DNA of 64,000 nt, from contig NC_135555.1 of assembly GCF_964340395.1 (NCBI RefSeq), positions 8,027,431-8,091,430 on the forward strand. Reading direction: 5' to 3'. Positions 37,901 to 49,900 of the stretch are shown piece after piece (position 1 is the first letter of the stretch; each line of letters begins with the position of its first letter). The notes under the pieces are model-generated. The model made no database searches, was not told where the DNA came from, and worked only from the letters and a program-made list of their open reading frames with translations. Source of the stretch: Glandiceps talaboti. Taxonomy: Eukaryota > Hemichordata > Enteropneusta > Spengelidae. Both the position numbers and the translations under genes were made by a program.

Positions 37901-40900
37901 TAAGTCAATCATTAACTTTGTGAATAAAGTTAGCACTGTTGAAGATCAAATCAAAACTGCTCAATATAACAACTATGCTAATTTACTCTTTAGTATGCAA
38001 GCCAACCACTTCTATAAGTAAGAAGCTGAAGTCAAATAAATTATATTCATTGCAATAGTTATGCCAATTCACTTATCAGTATGCAAATAAACTATTAAAT
38101 TTACTAAATTTTTTGCTAGAACAACAAGTGTGTGTTTATGTATTACATTTTTGTAATTTCCTTTTTAGGGATATATTATTACCTTCCAACTATCATAAGT
38201 TCTTTGACTGATGCCTTCTGACGGATTCTCTTATAGATATCAATAGTGAATAAAGTACTGGCACTGTTGAATATAGAATCCAAATCACTCATCAGAGCGG
38301 CAATCATGACAGCCATCATCAAACCACGAGCACCTACATCACCAAACATTACGAAAGTGCATTTAATTAGTGGTGTGTACTTATGCCTCCTAGATAAAAT
38401 ATTTATTTAAATCCAAGAGAATTGTAAATATGATTTAAAGGAGAAGTGAGGTGTAGCTGGACCAGTCATAAATACACTTTAAGGGATGTAGATAAGGGAT
38501 GGTGGCCAGCAAAAACAGTCGGTTATTTTGCAATATTTTGCAGACTACATTTTCAGGAATTTGGTTTTAAAAAATTTGTTTCAACTAATAAATTTCCATC
38601 ACTGCATAATTTTATGAGTGTCATTCCTAGATATTACTGCCACATTTTGCTGGCTATAGTAAAATTAGCTGCTGCATCCCTGCATTATAAACAATAACAA
38701 ATTAGATCTCTGCAGAGACATCATATGATGTTACATAATTTACCAAACGAAGGCACATAAAATGTTTTATACTATAATAATAATAATAATAATGGTACAC
38801 ATTTTTAAGTGTCTTCCACTGAAGTCATGATCATAGCAACTATCCCTTTATCCTTGGCACAGACCTATATTGGCACACCAGACCGACATATCTTCATCAA
38901 CTCCCTGAAGAACACACAATCCATTTCAGCCACTGTAAATACATAGGATTAAATCCTTCACATTACAACCTCTATCCTACCAGGTCCTCAATTATACAAT
39001 ATGGTTGACTGTGGCAAGGTGGTTCAAATCTTGCCCAAGGACTTCAGTCATTCAGAACAAATGACAATGGGGAAGCTCAAACCGTCAACTTGCAGATTCC
39101 AAGATGGCCACTCTAACCATTTGGTCATTATGATTCTGCTGTTTCATAGATCAAGACACAAAAATGGTATCTTACCGTTAGGCATTAGTCTAAGAACCAG
39201 TCTGGGATATGCAATGTTGGTACAACCAGCACGACTCTGACAAATTGAATAGCAAACATCGGGATCTACACAAGCAACAGCCTCTGAAAATTAAAGCAGC
39301 AAAATTATCAGAAATATGAATTGCTACACAGATTCACTAAAATTCATACATAATATTCACTTGAACAACGTATACAAATGTCACAAAACACTTTTTTTAA
39401 CTTCAGTACAGAATCTGTCCATCATGATAAACAGATACATTTAGACACAATAAACATCACCAAATTCAAACTTTAAGACAGATTTTTAAATATTAAAACA
39501 ACACCAAATATTTAAATGACATTGAATTTTTCCCACTCTGATAAACTGACCATAAGAGTCTTGCATCTCTCTTCAGTGTTGTTTCTCTAGACCTACATCA
39601 GACCATACAGTGGTTGCCTTGGTTGCGTGTTGTCTGCATCTGTCACAACCTACTTCAGTCAGCCTCGATCACAACTCACATCAATCAGACTATAACACAC
39701 TCACATGTATACACAGACACAGAGAGATAGTGTGATACCATATACACATTCAACCACACAGACACACGCACATACAGTCACATACAAAAGTAATAAATAA
39801 TGCATTGAAAAAATAAGTGATTTAAATGGCATGATATGGCAAAGAAATGTGAAGCAATGTTAATTACTAGTATTTATGACAGTTAATTGGCATAGCAAGC
39901 ATAATATATCACATTCTAAGAACTCCAACACCTTCTGACTTATCTGTCATCCAATGTACAAAATTTCAACTTAGTAATTCATATTCATATTGTCATTATT
40001 GCAAAGGTCATGAAACAAAGTAATGTGCATATGTGAACTATTTATCTGACATTTGTGCCAAGTTTGGTTGAAATCTGCCCATGCACATAAGAGTTGCGTA
40101 TGTGAACTATGATGGTTATTAGCCATTTGAACTTCAAGGTCAAAAGTCAAACCCTCATTAGAAAGCTCACTATGGATATCGTGGTTGTGTTAATTAAAAG
40201 GTCTCCATTAGGAATCTCTTCAGCTTCCAGAGTTAGAGCACAAAATGTGAATTTTTACTTGGTCTGTTTGGCAGGTAAATAAATCTGTGAAATCCATGAA
40301 TGTTTATTATAGGTATTAGTTGGAGCAGCAGACACCCAGCATTATGAGGTATCTACTTGTGAGTAGTATGATATGCCACCTTAATATTGTATGAGCTCAC
40401 CATTATACAAGTTGCATGGAATACACAGAAGTATGTTACAACCACAAACAGAAATGCATTCAGCCATGATTATAGCAATAAGCTGCAATACAAACTACAA
40501 AATAAAATAGTAAAGAGATAGAGTCATATATGAAGGACAAGATAAGTGCAAATTAAATACTGAGATAACCTCCTACTACAGTAAGCAATATGATGAATTT
40601 TCACCAAAAGATTACAAGTCCATAAAGATGATGTCCAAAGGAAATGAATGATGAACTTTTAGAAAAAAAAATTTTTTGACTGTAACATATATACCATACT
40701 TTAAAGAGCTGTGTTTCAATCCTGGGTCATTGCATTAGTTACTAAGGAATCCTATCGGTAATCTCAAATGGATCTTTAACACAGCTGTTAAGTGATTTTA
40801 AGTGTACTGATTGATATACCTGGTTCCAGGATGCGACTTATCATTCCTGGCATAACCATGATAAACAGAGGTAGAATCTTGATAAAGCCAGCCATCAAAG

Positions 40901-43900
40901 TTGCACCTTGGGCATGTGATAAACTCTTGGCAGCTAATGCTCTTTGTACAATTACCTATGGAGAAGAAAAATCAAACAGGTTTTCAAAAAAATATGCAGT
41001 GATCAAGTGTTTTTAAGGGTTTGTAAATAAGGAAGTCTCGGTCACTACTTTCCCATTTATTTTCTTTAAATGTTGATAAGTTCCTCAATTGCTAAATGGA
41101 ATATAGTGTCTGACCAAAGTAGTCAAATCAGTAAAGAAATTTATCAGAATTTATTGGCATTGTTTATTCAGTTTATCATATACTACATATCAAATGGTGG
41201 CTAGCAGAACTTGATACCAATTGGCCATTATCCTGTCTGTTTTTTTACACCTGATCCACATCCAAGATGGAAATTGGTGTTCATTATTTTAATACTGCTA
41301 TTTAGTAGCCTGATCTATACACAAGTAACAGCTGGAGTCTACTATTTGGTGGTCAAACAGGAATCCACGTAATGACCATATCTGGATCTAAAACTCACCT
41401 GATCAGCATACCAGTACCAAATGGAGGCTGGTATTTGGCAAAACAAGAAACCAGGTTATATGGTATATCTGGATTGATCATAACACTGCTATGACGGTTT
41501 CACTTGAGAGGCACACTAATGCAAAATAGAACTTGGTGTCTATAGCCTTCAAAACCAATCCACGGCATATCGAAATCATAATACCAGTTAACCTATTATT
41601 ATGGGGACTTACCTGATCGGCACACCAGTACCAAATGGAACCTGGTGTCTGACCGAACAAGAAACCAGGCCATGGCATATCAGGATCACTTGGTTGTCGT
41701 AACATAGTAAATGAATGTTTTGATGTTTCATGACATGTAGTATTAGGTACAGTCTCATTTGTCACAGCACCAGGATACTTTCTTACCAAGCCATCATATC
41801 CACCAATTTCGATAAATCCTGCAAATCAGAAAAGAAATTTATTTCACAGCCCACTGGGATTTTCACATGGAGTTTAAATTGTGACAAACCAATTATAATT
41901 AAATGCCTACAGAGTCATGTTATTTTTTTCATTTTTACATGAGATTTTGTATTCTACTTCAGAATTTTGAGGATATTTGTCACTGTATGTGATGAGACAC
42001 CAAATTGCGTCTAAAAAACTTGGTTTTTACCAAATTATTCACCTTACTTTTAAGCCCTTTACTCATCATTTAATGACAAAGTGAAACTCCTTTTTTAGTA
42101 GTTGGACAGATCTAACAAAAAATGTTATTATCATAAAGACCGGCAATCATAACAGAATTGTATTATTTCATCACAACATTTATAGTCACCATTTTTTCTT
42201 TCTTGTATGATGATAAAAGGTTTCCTGCTCTGTAAGGTGTGCCATGATGGGACACCCTCAGCCGTCGGTCAACCCAGGCAGGTGAGGGCAGAGTGATATG
42301 ATGAGACCCCCCCCCCCCTTGCTAAACAAACGTTATGTAAAAACTCACTAAAACACTAAAATATTAACCAAAAATATTAGGGAATAATATCTAATTATCT
42401 AGAAGTCATGTGTGTTACATACCCATGATCATCAAGGCTATAGCTCCAAATATCATAAGAAAAGCCTGTAGAGTGTCTGTATATATGACAGCTGCTAGAC
42501 CACCTTAAACATAACAAAAATTATATAAACTAAAGGTTAATACAAAGTGCACTAAATTGACCAGCACTGAATTTAAGGTCCTGGCTGCTTTAATAGATGA
42601 TGAAAACTAAAAGTTAATTGATAAATAGGTATGTTGTCATATATATGTAAACCCATGCTCCAAATAAATATGTATATGTTAGCTTTCCTTGCAAAGTACT
42701 GTGACAGAACTCCATGGCGTGCGAATGCAAATGTGGCGTACTCAGGGTATTTGTGCAAGTGCTTGCAGTGTTCTCTGCAGCAGAAAACACTGCAAGCACT
42801 TGTACAAATACCCCTGAGGTACCCACACTGGCACTTATGCGACATGGGGTTCTGTTATTATATGTTTATGCGAAACAACAAATTTCAATAAAAAATGACA
42901 CTGTGTGATCACACGCTTTTGTGTACAGCAAACGATCGTATCTTCATTTGCATATCATTTGCATGCATGTATGTAAATACTGTTTTTGGTATGCACTGCA
43001 TTGCAAATACAACTAATATGCACACACACCGGTGCAAGTAATCTCTGGTACATAATGTTATACACTGTAAATGAGAAATAATGAGTTTAGTGAGATAATC
43101 ATTATGTCTCTACATTGTGCACAGAACTGAAATGCCCGATTCAAAAGGTATTTCTTTAAAGGTAAAGTTCCATAAAACGGCTGATGGCAATATGTTATTT
43201 GCAGCATACAAACCTTGATATTTGGACACATACATATAAATTTTGTATATATCATGTACAATATTTCAATATTTATATGGCAATATGTAAACAAATTGTA
43301 CTGTCCAGAAAATGTAAAATTTTACTAACATCATCTTTGTTCGTAAGTGTAATAAGCTTGATTTATGCTGTAAAAAATGACAAAAAAAAACCCAACTGAA
43401 TATCACATCTGATGTTACATCTCTGATATAGATGTGTGATCATCCAAAGGAATAATAGTGACTGAATATAGTGGTGAGTCTTCTGTACCTGTGATGGTCA
43501 ATATAGCGACTATGAGAATAAGGACTATTATCGAGAGATACAAGTCCCAGCCAAGTGACTGCTGAATAAATAAGGCACCAGTGTACAAATCCACCTAGGA
43601 CAAATGGAAGTAACAAAAGTAAGTGAGACTGATAACACTGCAGCAACTTCAGTATTCATGTTCAGATGACAATGAGTACCCAGCTCAGTGGCTTACTACA
43701 GCGACTACATACTGCAGCAACTTCACAACTAAAGGCAACAGCTTTGTAACTAATTGCAGCAACTTTGTAATGGTAACAACTTTGCAATGCAATGCAAAAC
43801 AATGTTGCAACTTACTGCAACATCTTTACATTCACGGCATTAACTTAACTTGCTGCAACAACTTTGCAACTAACTTACTGTGATAACTTGCAGCTTACTG

Positions 43901-46900
43901 CATTGTCACACCTTACTGCATCATCTTTACAACCTATCGCAAAGATTGTGCAACTTCCTGCAAACTATTTTATATTGTGAATGTATACTGTTGGATGAAG
44001 ATGTTAATGTTCTATGATTTTATGTTAATAATGATTTACACTATACATACAAAAATGTCATTTACGTAAATGCCAAGCTGAGTCTCATGCAAACTTTCTA
44101 TGAATTCAAGTATGTTCACCATATCATTCTATACACAGATAACAACTTCTTTATGAGTAAATACATTCTGTCAGGCATTTTTTAATCAAAATATACACTC
44201 TGCCCTCTATCAATGAATTTTTACACGGTAATAATCCCCCAAATTTTTCCTTGATGACAAAAGTGAAGTTAAAAATTTGTAAAAATGTGCAGGAAAGTCT
44301 TGCATTAGTTAAAATTCTAAAGCATTTCTATAACTACCAATAAAAACTTTTCCAAACTTATCAATTATTATGTAAAGAATATGATTGTGACAATTTATAC
44401 ATAATTTTAACAACAATTCTGAATTCATTATTGAATAACAAATACTTACCGATAACTTTGTAAATAAGTACAGAATCAAAGACAAACAAGCAAAATATAC
44501 ACGAAGTCTTTGTCCACCAAAACGTTTAGACAGGTATTGCGGCATAGTAAAAATCTGAAAACAAAAACATACAATTATCACTTTTACTGTCAATTAACAT
44601 TTGCATCGTTATTTGTTCATTCTATAATCATTTTCAATCTGGGAACATAACCCACTGACAAGTAGAACTTAACTAACCAGTAGATTTCTCAGTAACGGTA
44701 CCCAAAACAAAATTAAAAGATAAGAAAATATTTTCCTATATTTCCTATTTACCTACCCCACATGCAATGTAGACTGGTAGAAAGACCCATCCTAACAACT
44801 GCAGTAGCAGGATTGCATTGAACTCCCAGGCTCCTACACCTATCCCACCAGCAGCTCCTGATCCAGCCAATCCAATGAAATGCTCACTTCCTATATTACT
44901 GACAAACAGTGATGCTCCAACCTAGTGAAAAAAATCATATTTGATAACTGTGAAGAATTCAGGAAAGTGAAAGTTTCACTTTGTCTAATAGTGCTTCAGA
45001 AAACTTGCGATGCACATACTAAATAGCCCAAACACTAACAGTCATGAGTACAGCGATGCTAAAAAGCGCCCTCGGTGGTCACGAATTTCATTTTGAAGTT
45101 TTTGAGGTATGCGTAACAAGTAACATTTGAATATTAATATTTCGAGGAATCAAAATTCTTCACCTGTTAGTCTTCATCCTTTTTGAGGCATGAATGGTTT
45201 CTGACATTACACTGCGCACTATATTTTATTTTCAACCAATTCAAAGCAAAGAATTCAAAACTGCTCACCATCTTGAGTCAATGACCTTTTCTTTGCAGTT
45301 GAACACATGAAAGTGCTATGTAAACTACAGACTGGTATGAATATGTAAAAACAATCAATGTGCAAACACTACATATTCTCTGACAATTTTAGGACTTTTT
45401 TGTAACAGCTCAGTGCAGAGCTGTAGTTTTCAAAATATAATCAAAAAGTGTCACCCGATTGTCATTATTAAACCGGTCAAAGTACTCAATAGACAAGTGC
45501 CTTGTGTAATATAAAGATGTATACTATTCTACAAGAACCTTCCCTCTATGTGGAATAAGTCAATTTGACAACAGCTGTCTCACTCTGACTGTTCAAGAGA
45601 TGTAGATTTTGTTCCACAGCAGATAAAAACCAACCATTTTTCCAGGTGCAATGCACCATCTCTGTTCTCAACATTATTCTTATCTCTTTCAGTGTATGGG
45701 TACACATACGGGTACACATACGGTAAACTAAACTATTCAGATATTTTTCTTCTTGCTTTTGAGTTTTATCTGAGTGGAATTGCATCTTATTGAAAATTGA
45801 TGTTGCTTTGAAATTATTCATTAACTGACAGAAGTTATCAATCCAACGTAGTACATATTTTCAATCATGCTACCGGTACTATTAATGGTGGGACTACGTG
45901 TTCATATTTCACTTACCATCCAGAATGGCATGGTCCTTCCTGCCAAAAAGTAGCCACTAACAGTACCTCTGTTAGACCGGCACATTGCCTGCAATAAAAT
46001 ACATAAATCCCGAAACTTTACACTAGCTTTAACCATACAAACACAGAAGGTTTATTACATAAACACATGCATGTACACAAATGTACGAAAGTGAGGAGAA
46101 AATTCAAAACATAATTATCATTCCTTAACACAACAAAAATAGAGCAAATTTTATTGTCATTATTTTAAAACTAAAGTCTTTAACACACTCTTTCTCAAAT
46201 TCATTTATTTTATTTCTCTTATTTTCAGTTACAGTATTTCAGTATTACTTCTATAATGTATGTAATTATTCAGAAAGAACCAGCAGGGATGAAGATAATT
46301 ACGACCAGTGGCCAAAAAAATGGCTAATATTTTGCCAGCTACTGTTTCAGGAATTTGTTTCAAAATTCTTTGTTTCAATCTGTATATTTCATAAGGCAGA
46401 TTTATGAGTCTTGTTCCTAGATATCTTTGCCCACTTTTCTCACTTTACCAGTTACTAGCTACATCCCTGACAAGCAAGTTCCAATCATTTTTGACAGCTG
46501 TATGTCTTTGTATGATACAGCAGATAAAATGTGCATAATATTTCAGTTAACTTGACCACTAATTTATCCTGTAAAATTAGTGTTAATGATGAAACATCTG
46601 GGACATTGTCTGAATACATCCTTTATAATTCAATTTATTGCGTTAGGCCTCTTGACTAATGAGCACATTGTTAAATAACAATATAAAATGACGTAACAAC
46701 AGAGCAACTATACAACAGCATGTTTAAATGATGAAATAATTTGACACAAAACCCCCAACAAGGTTGGAGAAGGTACAAATGACAATTAAATGAATGAATA
46801 AGATAAATAAATATATGACATCACAGTCAAAACACTGGATGTCTGGGAAAATAAATTTTACCAAACTTTTAACCCTTTCTCAGTGGTAGTATAGGTTGTT

Positions 46901-49900
46901 TTTTTTTTTTTAATTTAATGTACAGACCACACCTGAATTATATCACACATACAGTTATCAGTGAACCCATACAACTACCTGCACTAAATCAGATGGCAAA
47001 AGACAACAAAACTTGTTCATTTGACTACTAATAACATGAACTGTATTCCTAAAATAAAACATGGACATGTAGAAATAAAAAACAGGGTTGGTAGAGCTGG
47101 CCATTCACCTAATAAATTATGAAAATAGTAGAGTTTATTTATTCAAACACACATAACCTTGTCGCCTTTTTCGCAAATAATTTAAACATTTTTATGAAAT
47201 AGCAGGGTTGATATATTGCTTGTAATTTGAACCATACAGTACAGCATAGGAAATTGGTAAACTCTTTATAAACAATTAAATGAAGTCATTAAAACAAAAT
47301 TACAGCTGACCTTGACTGTCTCTCCATGCAGCAATGCTCAAAGACTACAATAATGAATAGAATAGATCATACTGTATAATTCATATTTTCTTTTCCATAA
47401 ATTTAAAACAAAACAAAAATTCTCATTTTTTAAAAAGAGAACCATGCATGTCCAACTAGTTTCTCTGTTGCTGGACCGTGAGTGTCGTTCACTCAGTAAC
47501 AATTTATATGCTTCATCGATTTCTGTTTCCTATGAATATATTTTCCATCATTTACCACAACTATGTTTTCATCATTTACAACAACTATGGTACCTTGTAC
47601 CTCCATTATACAACTTGCAGTTCTCAGTGAACCCAAACATATATAGTATGCACTAAATCAGTCATTTTGTGACAATTGGTAAACGAGTCAAATGCGTTCA
47701 ACTTACTTTTCAAATTATTCTCCAAAATTATGAACATACAAATATTTCACATTAATTATAATACCATATTTTTATCCTTTGTATACAAATTCTGAAAACT
47801 TTTTCTTTTGGTGAAAGTACTGATAATTTTTACTTTCATAATTATCGTTTCAAGCATGAATTGTGAACTGAAGAGTTTACATTGTTGTTTCACTATGGAT
47901 ACACACTTTGTTGATACCAGACTCTGGTTGATACTATAGAGTGTATGGATAGTGAGTAATACTTGAAATCTCTATTCCTATACACACAGCACAGCATGAA
48001 ATCTTGGTTGACACCTGATGATCAAGTGAAGGAGCATGACCAACTTAAACACTGACTTGTCCCTCATAACTTCACTCACATGTCATTCAATTCAATGTCC
48101 AAGTCACAAAAGTAAACACACTAATCCTGGAAGTTTAAACAGCTAATCAGAACAGTTTTACTTTAACTGACAAAGTGTTGTTGATTTTAGGTCAAAGTGT
48201 GCCGAAACAATAAGTTTAAAATTACAAGATGAACTGACAAAGTTTTCTACACTTTTTCAAAGTATGCTGAAACTTAGTCAAAAGTATGCTGAAACTCTAG
48301 CATTTCACTATACTCTCAACAATACTGTTCCATGCAATTTTCACCTTGTACCTTTTTTATGCAGAAAGTGTAGGTATAAGTCAGACTGCTATATGCATTG
48401 TATCAAGTCAATCTGCTTTAGTTGGAACTTAAAGTAGCTATGTAAAAATTTTATTGAAGTTCCAAAAATCATTTTACAAACTCTCAATTTAAGGTATATA
48501 AAACAGGAGGAAAAATTATTTTTTTCTAGTTCACCCAAATATGGTAGGTGTACTGGAAACTGTTTATTTTACCAACATTAATATTCCCACTGTCACAAGG
48601 TTAAAACATTTGCAATATTACACTAAAGTATCTACAAAATTAAACGGTCAATTCTACCAGACCACAACCCCTCCCCTTTGACTTTTCAGTAATTTTTTTC
48701 ATTATTTTACTAGGAAGTTTCTAACTCTTTGTCTCTTTATTACAATAGGAACTTGGCAAAACACAATTATAGTGGAAAATATCTGGAAACTATTATGTTT
48801 ATGTTCTTAGAGTCAATTCAATCAGATATGTCCTAGTTTGGTTATATTGCTTGAACCTGTCCTACATATATGAATAAACCTGTCAATCTTATCAGAACAA
48901 CTTTGACAGATCCACACTTTATGTTGAAATATCTTAAAATAAATCAATTCATTCAGACATAGTTGTCATTGCAGTCTGACAGACACATTAGCTCTTTTGA
49001 CCTCTGATTTTCAACAGTCCCTAATCCTATAATGTCATTCTGGAGGCTCCTTACCTAAGAATTCAAGTTTCCTAGTAACGATATTTTTGTTCATAAATAA
49101 ACATTATTATACCATACTCAAGCCAAGTTATTGTCTTTGAACAGAAAATACGGACTGTATACCATGGTCATTGTACATCATGGCAACCTGTATCTACCCA
49201 GGTTTTGTGGTGCTCGAAATATGAGTTTTTTCCCAAAATCACCATTATTTTTCCTGATTTTTCATGTGTTATGCTAGAAGAAGTAAAATTACATTATTCC
49301 CCAATATCTTCATTCAGTCGGAAAGTACTCGTGACGTAAGGGTTTGTCACTACTTGTCTATCAACTCACAGTGAAAGGCCCTGCCCCATCCCCCTACCCG
49401 CACCTCCCCTTTAGGTCACTCATATTTTCCTTCACTGAACGAATAAAAATATTGGGGGGGGGGGGGATTATATTGACAGTTTGACCACCATGTCATGAAC
49501 AAACTTTTAATGTTAATATACATATCCCTATGTACATCCCTACAATTTTCAGGTCAATCTGCCAGGTAGTTTTGGAGTCTAAGGCTTTTACCAAAAATCC
49601 TACTTTTTGACCCAAAACACACATCTTGAATGTGATCACTTTCACTTTCACTGAACAATTTTCCATCTACAAGCTTAAAAATGAAACAAAAATACAAAAA
49701 CCAGATTTAAACTGAATGCCTCCCGTAAGGGAATCACTAATTATGTAACTAAATTAAACTAAAAAACTATGGTAACAGGCTTTGTTTTTTGGACAAGCGT
49801 GCTTTCTTAGGTTAATGTATGTCATTTAGTCTATGATACTGCTTAATTACTAAATATCATTCATTATTCAAAATACTCATTAAAGGAAAAAGTTGTAGCA

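Noticed and set aside
39071-39119. Possible tRNA gene on the minus strand
   Set aside because: A and B boxes are present, but no cloverleaf can be drawn and the sequence continues into a SINE body with an (ATT)n tail.
42714-42908. Open frames on both strands with similar Cys-rich peptides
   Set aside because: They arise from the hairpin at 42703-42855, whose arms translate alike.
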